The notes under the pieces were generated by a model, which was not told where the DNA came from, did not search any database, and was given only the letters and a program-made list of their open reading frames with translations. From contig JXTB01000007.1 of the NCBI GenBank assembly GCA_002914805.1, forward strand, positions 848,131-912,130: a stretch of DNA of 64,000 nucleotides. Reading direction: 5' to 3'. The position numbers and the translations under genes were made by a program. Origin of the DNA: Parasponia andersonii (lineage: Eukaryota > Streptophyta > Magnoliopsida > Rosales > Cannabaceae). Within the stretch, counting starts at the first letter, position 1; every line of letters starts with the position of its first letter. This document shows positions 50,414 through 61,520 of the stretch, piece by piece.

Positions 50414-53400
50414 ATGGCTTCAGGTCAAAACCAGGAATTGCACCTTGTCGTGGATTCAGAACTAGATTCACTAAGGAGACAACTCTACCTCCCTGGTAGA
50501 GTGACGCTGCAAAGGGTCAAGGGCCCTGTAGATTGGTATCTTCGTCCTTGTGCCCTCGAAGGCTTTATCATCTTGGGTAAAAAACATCTAGACTGGCTGC
50601 GATTCCCCCTTCCTCCTCTGGTCCACCAATTTTTCGTTTTGACGGGGATCCACCCGATACAATTGAACACAAACAGGATCATGATTCTGATGGGGCTTTC
50701 TGCCCTGTCAGCACTCTATAATTTGCATATTGACCTAGAGGTGGTCTTTTATGCTTACAAGCTCACCTTCATCCCCAAGAAGAGTTCCTACCCCATCTTT
50801 TACCTCCAACCGCTACCAGGACGTCATATCTTCTGGGGCTTGCCGAGGTCAGATAAGCAATGGGACTCTTATGCCAAGCTATACGCCGTTGGAGGGGTGT
50901 GGTGCTCCTCTTGGGTGAATGGCGAGCACTTCCAAGTTCCCTCAGCTTTCTTGCAAAGTAAGTACTAGGTTGTGATTTGTGGGTCTGTGCACTCTCCGTA
51001 TGTTATTGCTCATGTTATTTTGTCTTGTGCAGTCTCGGCAGAAGAGAACAGGTTCGAGCTGTATTTGTCGGCGGGGCGGCTCAAAGGCATGGAGGGGATC
51101 ATCATCTTTGGATCTCCCGGGGACTGCAGGCACATCCAGGCCGTCCTCAACCCCCTGATGATGAACATTATGCCCAGGATGGTTTCATACCTTCCATTCC
51201 CTCTGGATACTTGGGTTATCACAAAGCATATGTGGAGCCGACTTGATTCCTCTGCCCTGAACTGATTCTACCAGCACGAGCATAACCAAATCGCCATGGT
51301 GGGTCGGCAGGTTACGGCTTCAAGCCAATTGGCGTGCACTAACGACCTGGTGGCACCGTCTAGTCACGAGCTCAAGGAGGCCGTGAGGCTTGTGGCCGAG
51401 GAGTGCGTCAGGCTTCGCAGGGAGGAAGCCGCCTCCCCCAAGAGGGATAGGAATAAGTTTGTTTTCGCATCCTTGAGCTTCGTGGGTCGGATTATGGCCG
51501 TGATCTAAACATATGACTTGTTCTTTGCAGGTTCTGAGACAGACCCATCGACTAACCCCTCCCCCGTCAAGGGGGGAGCCGCGGGACATAAGGCTCGCAC
51601 CAAGGCACTCGTTGGCCGATATCTCGTGGTACTCTCAGGAGATGAAGTGCCTGCAGTCCCCCGCTCCGATGCAGGTGGACCTCCATTCAGGGGAACGTCT
51701 ACCACACGGACCGTACATGGGGAGGAGATGCCACTGAGTTTGGCTGGGGGGTCTGCTGCAGCAATCTCGTCCACCCCTGTCTCCGGTTCGAAATCGAGCG
51801 CTATTTGCCTCGGCAGGGAGATCGCCGAGCTCAGTGGGGGGCTCCGAGGTTGAAGTCTCGACTATCTTCTCCTCCCCCGGTCCCAATAAAGCTTCGACAC
51901 GAGGTCGGCTCGTCTAACGAAGAAGAGGGTCGGGCGGAGAAGAGGGGCAGGGTTGCCCCTTCGTCTGACAGTGATGACGACGGGGCCACGCTGAACCTTC
52001 TAAGGAGAAGAAGGTCGGTGCGCAGTGGCCCGCCCAGAGGAGATGCACCCCTCCCTCCATGGCCGATGGCGCTCCTAGTGGCGTCGGGCTTCCGTCTGTC
52101 CCTGCCGTCACTGCCTCGGGAGCATGCCCGGCTGGCAGAGAGGGTGCCCTCATGGCTAGCGAGGCGGGACCATGTTCCCCAGGCACGAGCAACGCCCAAA
52201 GAGAGGGTCCAGCCACAGAGCCGGAGCTGGAGGCGCTCTCTTTGGAGAACGTCGAGCTGGTCACCAAACATACCTTCGCGCAGGTTTGGTCCATTCGGTT
52301 GCTTCTATATTTTTCAGCATCCTTGCTAAACGTTGACCCCCCCTTTTTTTGTTTAACTTGCAGCTGGACGCCATCCAGTCTTTCTACTCCTCTCGCGTCA
52401 GGGATTTGACCGAGGAGCTGAGTTCTCGCTCTGCACTGGCTGAGCGCAGCGAGGCTGCCCTTATCAAATTGAGGTCTGACTTCGATTTATATTAGAGCCT
52501 CGAGGAGGTGAGGGTCAGCAGCGTGATGGCTCACACTCTGAGTGTCGAGAGGACCAGGCACAAGGAGATGGCTGCGAGACTGGCTGAGGCAGAGGCCGAC
52601 AAGCTTGCCCAATCTGAGGCCACCAGACTGGCTCAGAACGAGCTAAAGGTCAAGGAGCAAGAATTACAGAGCGCAGGGGCAAAGATGGGGCTGGTTTTCG
52701 TCGCCCGTGACAGGACTGTTGACGATGCCAAAGAAGTGAGGAAAGCCGAGGCGAAAGCTAAGCTTGAGGCCCATTCTCTGCAATGCAGACTTGACTGGTC
52801 TAACGTGGTAAATTGATCTCTCTTCTTGGATTACAAAAATCTGATGGGTGCTCATATGGAGATGTCTCGCAAACACAGCGAGGATCTTGCCGGCATTAAT
52901 ACTTTTTTGGTCGACTTATCGCAGCGGCAAGCAGAGCTCAGGCTGGCGGCGGTGAAGGATAGGCTGGCGGACGCGGAGAAACTGAAAATGAGGTACCAGA
53001 GGCAGGTGGATGTCCTTTCTGCGGAAAGTTACAGGTCTGGCTGGGAGAATAGAGAGTTTGAAGGCCACGCTGAGGTGGTAACGCCAGACCAATTTGACGA
53101 TTAGAAAGGCGTCGAGAGAGACCACTATTCCATCAAGCACTACATGCAGCAGCTCAGGGATGAGATCAGCATCACGTATCTGGCTGACGTGCTGAAGATG
53201 TTTGCTGCGGAAAAGGTCGGGCCCTCTACATCTGCTTCTGGTGCCTAAGAGCTTATCCACATTTCCAGTCCGCCAGATCGAACTTCGGAAGCCTCTGGCG
53301 CTCAGCCTGGTCTCGGGATCTCAACTGGTGAGGGGTCTAGCGCGGTTATTATATCCAGTGATGAATCCGACCCTGGCATGCCACCCTCCACCGGGGTTGG

Positions 53401-53471
53401 TCCAAGCGCCGGGACTGGCCACGCTCCCATGGACGGAGGTAACTAGGGTCCCTAACTTTGTACATTTGTAA
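50414..53471 (+). pseudogene. Antisense ORF region of the Tat element (Transposase_28-like)
   Basis: This plus-strand region lies between the integrase side and the 3' LTR and is transcribed opposite to gag-pol. Its first block (50,414-50,968) has the pattern FPLPPLVHQFFVLTGIHP, then NLHIDLEVVFYAYKL and a GLPRSDKQW segment, resembling the plant family annotated as putative gypsy-type transposon protein (Transposase_28). Later blocks are proline/serine-rich and then alanine/glutamate-rich coiled coil (about 52,500-53,100). Intron-like GT-AG gaps separate blocks. Antisense ORFs of this kind are known from Tat elements. Its role is unknown. The copy is degraded. Confidence 0.65.
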
Positions 53472-53496
53472 AGCTGACCCTCGTTGTAACCCTCCG

Positions 53497-53502
53497 AATA
53501 AA
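53497..53502 (+). terminator. Poly(A) signal after the antisense ORF
   Basis: AATAAA 26 bp past the end of the plus-strand reading region, followed by AATAAGAACAG and T-rich sequence. Its position fits a separate plus-strand transcript. Confidence 0.4.
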
Positions 53503-54123
53503 TAATAAGAACAGTGCAATTCTCTTTAGTCTGTTTTCTTTTTCTTTGTCGACCGCATCCGGGGTAAAGTTAAGTCTTGTTGTAACTGTCTGTATAAATA
53601 ATTGTGGACGAATCGTGTGAACACGATTTCAGACTATTAGTGAGTCCTCCTCAGGCCATAATTGCCAAGATTAGTTCCGGAGATAGGGGTGCAAGCATTG
53701 ACTTATCTGGTTTTACGGAGGTATAACTTATGTTATAAATTGTTTTGGCAGAGTTTGACCCGCGCGTGTGGCTGGACTTCTCTGACCCAAATGGGACCGT
53801 GCTCGGAGCTAGCTCCAAGGATTGATCGACCATTGTTTGGACCCATCGTTGCAAAGGAGAAGGCCTGGGCTCGGCTCTTACCAGGAACAGACAGGGCACT
53901 ACCACTCCGATGTCTCCTTACAAATCCGTTCGTGACCTGCCTCCCGTAAGTTGGGCTTGTGGGTGCGCACCGCTATTAACCGTGCGCTTTGTATTTTTAG
54001 GGCATAATAAACAGACTTTAATCTTAATTTCTGTCTCCATGTTTGGTCTGGTACTGGACTACTTCCAACGAGTAGACTCCAAATCCGTTCACATCCTGCC
54101 CATGCGCAAATAAGTCATCCCCC
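53503..54123. other. Tat element spacer, no coding seen
   Basis: Lies between the antisense region and the tandem arrays. Open frames here show no recognisable similarity. GCATAATAAACAGAC near 54,002 resembles other spacer sequence only. Confidence 0.4.
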
Positions 54124-54400
54124 GGGTAGAGCCTGCTTTCCTTTAGCTCTTCGTGTAGCTAAAATGTTCCTCAGGGAGGGTCCACTTCCAACGGGTGGGT
54201 CCCGACCCCACTTTCCTTTAGCTCTTCGTGTAGCTAAAATGTTCCTTAGGGAGGGTTCACTTCCAACGGGTGGATCCCGACCCTGCTTTCCTTTAGCTCT
54301 TCGCGTAGCTAAAATGTTCCTTAGGGAGGGTCCACTTCCAACAGGTGGATCCCGACCCTGCCTTCCTTTAGCTCCTTGTGTAGCTAAAATGTTCCTTAGG
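54124..54400. repeat. 75-bp tandem array in the Tat element
   Basis: The motif CTTTCCTTTAGCTCTTCG recurs at 54,136, 54,211, 54,286 and (CTTCCTTTAGCTCC) 54,361: an exact 75-bp period, about 3.5 copies, with few differences. Because 75 is a multiple of three, both strands stay open across the array, which explains spurious repetitive frames here. Confidence 0.92.
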
Positions 54401-54812
54401 GGATCTGCTGGCAAGCTCTTGGGCTGCGCACCCCTTTTCTCCTCGTACGTTTTCCCGAGACATCAGCAAGCGTTTTATTACAAGATGTGATTCCCATAGC
54501 ACGATCATTTTCGAGGTATACTGGCAAGTTTTGACCATGCAGCTCCTCTTTCTTCGTACATTTTCTCGGGTCATCGACGAGTGACGTGACTCCCATAGTA
54601 CGAGCATTTTTGAGGTCTGCTGGCAAGTTTTTGGTTACATAGCTATTACCCCTTCGTACGTTTTCTCGGGTCGTCGACGAGCGACGTGACTCCCATAGTA
54701 CGAGCGTTTTTGAGGTCTGCTGGCAAGTTTTTGGTTGCATAACTATTACCCCTTCATACATTTTCTCGGGTCGTCGATGAGCGACGTGACTCCCATACTA
54801 CGATCATTGATT
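54401..54812. repeat. ~100-bp tandem array in the Tat element
   Basis: Four copies start at about 54,404, 54,517, 54,616 and 54,716 (periods 113, 99, 100). Shared motifs are CTGCTGGCAAG, TCGTACGTTTTCTCGGGTC and GTGACTCCCATAGTACGA. Confidence 0.9.
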
Positions 54813-54827
54813 ATGCGAGTATTGCAT

Positions 54828-55145
54828 ATGGTCCGCAACTATAGAAGACCCTTTTCCGTGGCAACCCGGTATGATTTTTTTTTTTTGGCCTGTACAACTG
54901 AGGCGAGGGGTCTGCCACTATGGGCAAACCTTTTTCCGTGTGGCAGAAGACCTGACCTGTTTCGGAATTAAGTTTTTTAGTAATATGGGCGTTCACATGG
55001 GTCTCACGTGTGAATAGTATGTGGGGTCTACCACTGTGGGCAGACCTCTTTTCCATAGCAACCCAAAAGATGGATCCGTGTGGCAAAAAGGGAACTTGAC
55101 CTGTTTTGGATTTAAGCTTTTCAATAATACAAGCATTCACATGGT
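54828..55145. repeat. ~115-bp degenerate tandem array in the Tat element
   Basis: Three diverged copies begin near 54,828, 54,909 and 55,025, sharing GTCTGCCACTATGGGCA-like, TTTTCCGTG(T)GGCA and GACCTGTTTCGGA(A)TTAAG motifs. A third array distinct from the two beside it. Confidence 0.75.
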
Positions 55146-55166
55146 CTTACATCATATGCATGTGTC

Positions 55167-56350
55167 CTACACGTGATACTTTTTCAAGTGCTGAGCGTTC
55201 CACGTATTCGGCAAGTTTTTCCCAGTCTTGAGCTCTTTCAGGACATACGCACCATTGTCGAGTGCTATGATCACCTCATAAGGTCCGATCCAATTGGAGT
55301 CCAGTTTCGAGGAATTCCTTGTTCTAACTTTCAGGACCCAATCCCCGACATTAAATCGTTGAGCACTAACCTTTTTTGCGTAGTAGGATCTAGCCTGCTG
55401 GTGGTATGAAGCCAGGTGAACAAGGGCCATGTCTCTCATTTCCTCCAGGAGGTCTATGTTGCGGCTTAGCTGGCCTTCATTTAAGAGGGGGATCTCTCAC
55501 CACTTCGGAACAGAGGGTCGGAAGGCCGACTTCGGTCGGGATCACGGCCTCTGAGCCGCAGACCATGGTGAATGGTGTTCTTCCAATCGACCTCCGCTCC
55601 GTGGTTCGTGAGCCCATACAATGGCCGGTAGCTCTTCTAACCATTTGCCTTTAGCCTCCTGCAAGTTCTTTTTGATGTTGCTGAATATGGCTTTGTTCAT
55701 TGCCTCCACTTGACCGTTCCCCTGAGGGTAGTTCACGGAAGAGAAACTGAGCCTTATATCATACAGCTCGCATAGATTCTTGACCTTAGCATTTTGGAAC
55801 TGTGTGCCATGATTGGTGTGTATCTCTTTCGGAATCCCAAACCGATAGATTATGTTCTTCCAGATGAAGTTAATCGTGTCTATCTTGCTAACGGTCGCGT
55901 AGCCTTCAACTTTTACCCATTTGGTGAAGTAATCTGTGGCCAACAGTACGTACCTCCTTCCCTCTGGACTTCTGGGGAGCTCTCCGACGATGTCCAGACC
56001 CCATTTGGCAAACAGGCAGGGGGTTATGTTCGAATGAAGTACTTCCATGGGCTGGCATTTCATTGGGGCGAACCTCTAGCACTTATCACATTTCTTAACG
56101 AATCGGGCTGCCTCTGTCATCATGTATATCAAGAAGTACCCAGCCGTTAGAGCCTTGTGGGCGAGGCTGCGTCCGCCAGAGTGGTTGCCGCATACTCCCT
56201 CGTGGATTTTCTCCATTAGCTTTTGTGTTTCGATGGGACCTATGCACCGCAGTATTAGACCCATTTTCAATCTCCTGTATATTCGTTCCCCTATCATCGA
56301 GTACCTGGCAGCATTCAACCTAACCAACCTTGCTTCTTGGGGGTCCGTGG
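55167..56350 (-). pseudogene. Tat integrase remnant
   Basis: Zinc-binding region near 56,080-56,250 (HEGVCGNHSGGRSLAHK, then RFVKKCDKC), catalytic core (FAKWGLDIVGELP, LLATDYFTKWVKVE, INYPQGNGQVE-like NYPQGNGQVEAMNK) and C-terminal region (NVGDWVLKVR, NWIGPYEVI, WNAQHLKKYHV). All are typical of plant Ty3/Gypsy integrase. Degraded. Confidence 0.88.
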
Positions 56351-56399
56351 GGAGGTTCTCCAACGTCAAATACTGGGTGATGGGTTTCATCCACCCTTC

Positions 56400-56906
56400 G
56401 TCAGCAGTTCTGGTTGCGAACACATGGTGCGCAGGGGTTTGCGGGGGGTCCTCCATGCTCCCAGCTTCTAGGAGAACTTCTATGCTTCTAGTCGTACCCT
56501 CGATTGATGTACTCTTAGCTAGCTCATCGGCCCTCTGGTTCATCTCCCTGGGGATCGGTTCGATATTGAAATTGTCAAAGTGAGCTTTTGCCCCCATTAC
56601 CTTGGAGAAGCACCTGTGCAACCTCGGTTCTTTTACCTCGAAGTTTTTCCTGACCTGACCCGTGATCAACTGCGAGTCGGTCTTTAGTGCGATGTTCTCC
56701 ACTCCAAAGTGTAGTGCCAGCTCAAGGCCTTGCAGTAGTGCCTCGTACTCTGCCTTATTGTTAGTTGCCAGGAAGCCAAGCCTCAATGCCTTCTCAACTC
56801 TGAGACCTATTGGGGTCTGCAGGACTATCCTGATACCTGACCCTGAGGCATTCGTGGATCCTTCAGTGTAGAGCATCCAGGGTGAAGGGGGGCGAAGTTG
56901 AGACAT
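56400..56906 (-). pseudogene. Second RNase H (aRNH) of the Tat element
   Basis: Shows an RNase H fold pattern independent of the pol RNase H: WMLYTEGSTNASGSGIRIVL, NNKAEYEALLQGLELAL, LKTDSQLITGQV and REMNQRADELAK. This extra 'archaeal-type' RNase H between RNase H and integrase is a known hallmark of Tat elements. Degraded. Confidence 0.88.
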
Positions 56907-57434
56907 CTGAGATGGGTCGTGCTACTCGCTGAAGGATTCGATTTCTGCCAGAAAATCCGCCATGACCTATCCTTTCTTCGCCGCTTGAGGCCGATACTCG
57001 ATATCGTATATTCCCAGCTCGATGGCCCACTAGGTCAGTCGTCCCGACAGGTCTTGCTTGGCCAAAATTTGGCATATGGGGAAATCCGTATACACGATGA
57101 CCGAGTGTGCCTCAAAGTACTGCCGGAGTTTCTTTTTAGCATTGACCAGAGCGAGGACCAGCTTTTCTGTCACACTATATTACATCTCGGCATCCAGAAG
57201 CATGTGGCTTATTTAAAACACCAGTTTCATTTTGCCGTCTTCCTCGATGAACAGTACGACACTGATCGCTACTTCAGACACTGCTAAATAGGTGTACCGG
57301 CGCTCCCCCTCTGCTGGGAAAGCCAAGATAGGGGATGACTCAAATACAGCTTGAGATCTGTCAGTGCCATGTCCTGTTCCTCCCTCCAGATGACAGTAGA
57401 GTTTTTCTTCAAGCATTGGAAGAAAGGTTTGCAT
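56907..57434 (-). pseudogene. Pol RNase H remnant of the Tat element
   Basis: Located directly after reverse transcriptase. Contains LYLAVSE-like (YTYLAVSEVAISVVL) and the tail of the canonical Gypsy RNase H. Weakly preserved. Confidence 0.65.
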
Positions 57435-58436
57435 CAGTCGGACATCTTGGAAACGAATCGGCTAAGAGCGGCTATCTTCCCAGCCAGGCGTTGGACCTCT
57501 CGAATGGTCGAGGGTCTCTGCACATTTGCGATCGAGGTCAGCTGGGTCGGGTTTGCCTCAATACCCCTCCTGCTCACGATATGCCCTAGGAATTGACCAG
57601 AGGACACCCCAAACACACATTTCTTAGGATTCAGATGCATCCGATATTACCTCAGAATCTGAAAACATTCATCTAAGTGTCCCAGATGGTCTGAATCTTC
57701 TCTACTCTTCACGACCATATCATCTATATAGACCTCCATAGTCTTCCCTAGTAGCCTGTCAAACATTTTATTCATGAACCTTTGGTAGGTTGCCCCTGCG
57801 TTCTTGAAGCCAAATGGCATATGCCTGTAGCAGTACAGACCACGCTCTGTGATAGAAGCCGTGTGGATCTGGTTTTCTGCGTACAGGGGAATCTGGTTGT
57901 ACCCAGAATAGGCATCTAAAAAGCTCATTCTGTTGAATCCCACCGTCGCATATACCATTTGGTCGATTCTTGGCAGGGGAAGCTATCCTTCGGGCAATCC
58001 TTATTCAGGTTGGTGAAGTCTATGCAAATACGATTGTCGTCGGTTTTTTTCTTCACCACTATCGGGTTGGAGACCCAACGTGGGTACACGCATTCCCTGA
58101 TCAGACCGTTCTCCAGCAACTTCTCTACCTCCTTGTTGATCGCCCTATTTTTCTCTAGTGCAAACCTTCGGGGTTCTGCCTAACTGAAGAGAAATTAGGA
58201 TCTATGTTCAGTCGGTGGCAGGTGTGTGGGGGGTCTATCCCGGGCATATCATCGTAGGACCACGCAAAGACGTCCTCGTTCCGCTTTAGGAATCCCAACA
58301 TTTCATTCTTTTGCTCCTCAGGTAATAAGGCCCTGATTAGAACCACCCTCATCAGCTCTGCCTCTTTCAAATGGACCGCTATCAGCTCCTCGATCGTGGA
58401 TTCTGGGCCGTTAGACTCCTCTTCGATTCGCCTCAT
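57435..58436 (-). pseudogene. Tat reverse transcriptase remnant
   Basis: Contains NPIVVKKK, RICIDFTNLNKDCPKDSFP, FLDAYSGYNQI, MPFGFKNAGATYQR, the active-site VYIDDMVVKS and FLGHIVSRRGIEANP in order. Unmistakable Ty3/Gypsy reverse transcriptase. Degraded. Confidence 0.92.
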
Positions 58437-58463
58437 GTATGCTGGCAGGCAGTCCTTTGATTG

Positions 58464-59107
58464 CTATTCGTCCCTGGTCGCGGCACTTGCATTCGTGTCG
58501 GCTCCCCTCAGGGTAGTTGAAAAGCACTTTCTTGCGAAGGCCTGGTCTCTTTTGATGTCTATCGTATAGGTACCGTCCTTTGATAGACATCTTAAGACCT
58601 GGTGGAGGGTGGAAGCGACCCTATGCATGGCGTAGATCCATCTCCTTCCTATGATGACGTTGAAGGAGGATTGGCAGTCAATGACGACGAAGTCCACGTC
58701 CAAGCATCTCTCAGCAGCACAGACATTCAGGGTCACGACACCTAAGGGGCAGATCTTACTGCTGTCAAAAGTGAACAACAGTTGACAGGTTGGCCTGAGT
58801 GCGCTTCGATCCAGGCCCATATTCTCAAATGTGTTAAGGAACAGGATATCGACGCTGCTTCAACCAATGCGGAGCCGATCTACAGTTTAATCACTAAGAG
58901 GTCATCGTGAGGCAGGCGCACTGTAGTTAAATCTTGCTGGGTGAAAACGATGGGGGCTGCAGAGGTGCAACTCTCTCCCGACATTAAATGGTTGACGGAA
59001 TGACCCATCTCCCTCAGGCGCTTCACTCTTATTTCAGCTCTTTTGAGGCATTTTTCCTTCTCCTCCTGATCCTGGGTCGGCTCTGGCCTGCCCACGATGG
59101 TCAGCAC
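58464..59107 (-). pseudogene. Tat protease region remnant
   Basis: Between gag and reverse transcriptase. LPHDDLLVIKL and later VIDCQSSFNVIIGRRW and ASTLHQVLR match the retropepsin-like region of Tat polyproteins. Degraded. Confidence 0.7.
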
Positions 59108-59843
59108 TATCCTCAGGGTCTGCTCTCCTGACCCAGAGGCTTAGGTCTGCTTCCCTTTTTCAGGCCTGGTGACGTCTTCCAGCGGCTGGGTTCTACTGGT
59201 TTTCACATATTGTTTCAACCTGCCGGCGTGGATCACCATCATGACCTATGCATAGAGGTTGCGGCAGTGGACAGTATCGTGCCTGAAGTCTTTGTGAAAC
59301 TAGTAATACCTGTTCCTATTCTTCATATGCTCAGGGATGCCAGATTTGGGCGGGTCTTTGAAAATGCCCATGTCCTTATTTTGGAGGTAGATCACGTCGA
59401 TTGGCATGTTGAGCTCATACTTCGGCAGAGGGTCGTGGGACATCTTTCCCCTCTTGCCATCTTCCTGACTGCTTCGAATGGGGGTTTCTATTTCAGAGTC
59501 GGCCCTTGGTCCGACGAGGGCCTCCTTACACCTTGCGGGGCCGGGGGTTGTACTGACGTCATTGTTATTGCGGCGGAGGTCTTGGGCGCCTTCTGGTGGC
59601 TTTCCAGCACCCTGAATACCCCTTTTGACTTCGCCTGGATGTCTGCCAAATCGTATGGGAGATTCAAAAGGAGGTGGTCTGATAGCATTGATCCTGGTTG
59701 CAGGCTCCTGACGAATGATCCTGCAGCTTGGACCGAGTCTGCATTATAGACTAAGGACATTACCTCGAGGAAACGCGACAGGTAGCCTCGTGGGGACATA
59801 CTGCAGTCTGCTCCAACTGGTCAAGGTCTCGCATGATTTTTTG

Positions 59844-60807
59844 CTATCTCTGGACACCCGCATACTGCTTTAGGAAAAGTTTGTAGAAATTTTCAAACCC
59901 GTTTATAGATTTTTCTGGGAGCTGTCTGAACCATAGCAGAGCTGGTCTCGCCAGAGTCGTAGAGAAGACTTTACAGGTCACGGCCCCGTCCCTGGTTTCT
60001 AAGGCCATCTTCTGTTGGAAGTGGTATATGTGATCGGGGGGGTCGATTTTCCCCTCAAATGACTTGAAGGTCGGGGTCGTGAAGTCCCTCGGCCTGGGCT
60101 CCATCCGGATCCAGTCGGCGAAGGCCATCCAGTTGATCCCTCGCACCGTTTGCTCTGCCAGATTGTCGAGGGTCTGGCTATGATGGGCCCCGAGTCTCTT
60201 ACCTAACTCTGCCATCATCTCTTGCTTCCAGTCGGGAGGCGTACCTCCTGGGCTTCCATGGGGTCTTCCGTCCATCCCCCCTGGCCTGGAGAGGTCTCGA
60301 CTAGCTTTGCCGCACCCCCTGCATCTGTGATCCGGATGGGGCGGGAACTTCTCCTCGCGGTTGGCTTCTAAATTCTTGTTGGACTTCTTCATCAAAATCT
60401 TCTCTCCGCTGGCTTTTGTCTTCACTCGCCAGCAGCCCTTCGAGGTGGGCGTTATCTCTGCGTACCTTTGCGACTTCGTCCCTTAAACTCAGTATGGCCT
60501 CGTAGGCCATCTCTGCCTTCCGGTTTGCTTCCGTCAGGGCAGCGAGCATCTGATCCAACTTCTGCTCCAGGTCTGGTCGTGCTTCTCGGGAGCTCTCTTC
60601 GGGACATGTGCTCCTGGTTGTCATCCTCGAGGGTGCCATCCGACGTTGTATGGTCTTTGTTCGTGGAGAGTGCGATCGTGAGTTTTCCACTCTTTTTCTC
60701 ACGCTCAACCGTTGTTTCCCATAGACGGCGCCAAACTGTTGGAGTAGTTTCTCACTAGCCATCCACGTATCTCTGAGCCGTTGATGCTGTACTCTCCAAC
60801 TGTCCAC
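59844..60807 (-). pseudogene. Tat gag remnant
   Basis: An N-terminal coiled-coil segment (LDQMLAALTEANRKAEMAY) precedes the retrotrans_gag domain: FKSFEGKIDPPDHIYHFQ, CKVFSTTLARPALLWFRQLP and FYKLFLKQYAG. The 59,108-59,843 stretch to its left is the gag-protease linker, poorly preserved. Confidence 0.85.
60715..60736 (-). other. Primer-binding-like site of the Tat element
   Basis: Directly inside the 5' LTR the minus strand reads TTTGGCGCCGTCTATGGG, a TGGCGCC-type primer-binding sequence common in plant Gypsy elements. Confidence 0.65.
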
Positions 60808-61515
60808 GTGTCCTCGCTATCCCAAAGTACTCTGATCTCCAAGCAAGATCGGAGAGGCGGGAGTGGCCACCTGCAAAGACTCTCCGATGCTTAAGTCAGT
60901 GGTCTATCTTTTATTCAGAGTAGCAATGATTTAGTTCTATATAAGTATATATTTGTTTCTTGCTCATAAGCTTTTTTATACACTTCTTTTTGTAAACGTA
61001 CATGCCCCTCTCGGGAACATATGGCTCATATATATATAATCCTGAGATTGTGACCCATGCGGGTCTCAATCTCAGGACTGAGGACCTTTCTCCTCAAAAC
61101 TTTTCCCAGAGGTCATGGGCCAAGATTACCGTGATCTTCTCTGTATCGTTATAGCCTAGTTTCCGCCGTCTCCTACGGCTTGAATCTGTCAAGGGTGAGA
61201 TTTGGACAAATCGCCGTTCTGTCAAGACGGCTCACCCCTTACGCACGCCTACCCAAACTCATATTAAATACTTTGTCCGGGTCTGGAGTTGTGAGTTACT
61301 TTCCACTGTATCCTGGTTGAAGACCCTTAGGGTTTCTGACCCCCCCAGCTATCGAGGTAAGGGTCGGACTAGACCGAGTCTGTCCAAGCTCTGTAATGAG
61401 CTCGGTGTTACTCTCAGACGGCCTAATGACCAACTGTGATATCACGAGTGACCCGTGTGACCCATTCTACCACTTAACCATTCATGTGGCGTATGATTTG
61501 GGAACGGGTCTCACA
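60737..61515 (-). repeat. 5' LTR of the Tat element
   Basis: 779 bp, matching the left LTR; ends TGTTGG...TCACA on the plus strand. Confidence 0.9.
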
Positions 61516-61520
61516 ATTAT

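Larger units (their letters stand above)
49319..61515 (-). mobile_element. Ty3/Gypsy LTR retrotransposon, Tat lineage, broken
   Basis: A 12.2-kb element read on the minus strand: 5' LTR at the right, primer-binding-like TTTGGCGCCGTCTATGGG, gag, protease, reverse transcriptase, RNase H, a second RNase H, integrase, tandem-repeat region, antisense ORF region, polypurine tract (GGGAAATGGGGACAG) and 3' LTR at the left. Integrase after RNase H is Ty3/Gypsy order; the extra RNase H, long 3' region and antisense ORF mark the Tat lineage (Retand/Ogre relatives). Flanks GTTAT/ATTAT are a near-match target duplication. It is a fossil with on the order of ten breaks. Sampled LTR sequence differs by about 9%, mostly transitions, so it is likely several million years old. 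It is clearly more GC-rich than its surroundings. Confidence 0.9.

Noticed and set aside
51831-52294. Long minus-strand frames opposite the antisense ORF
   Set aside because: GC-rich shadow frames of the plus-strand coding region; no family resemblance.
54115-54490. Repetitive open frames on both strands (25-residue repeats)
   Set aside because: They arise because the 75-bp array period is divisible by three; not a gene.
54124-54812. CRISPR-like regular repeats
   Set aside because: Units are directly adjacent with no unique spacers and lie inside a plant retrotransposon; ordinary tandem arrays.
56122-56583. 153-codon plus-strand frame
   Set aside because: Complement of the integrase/second RNase H remnant; no independent similarity.
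59210-59749. 179-codon plus-strand frame
   Set aside because: Complement of the gag-protease linker of the Tat element; no recognisable domain.
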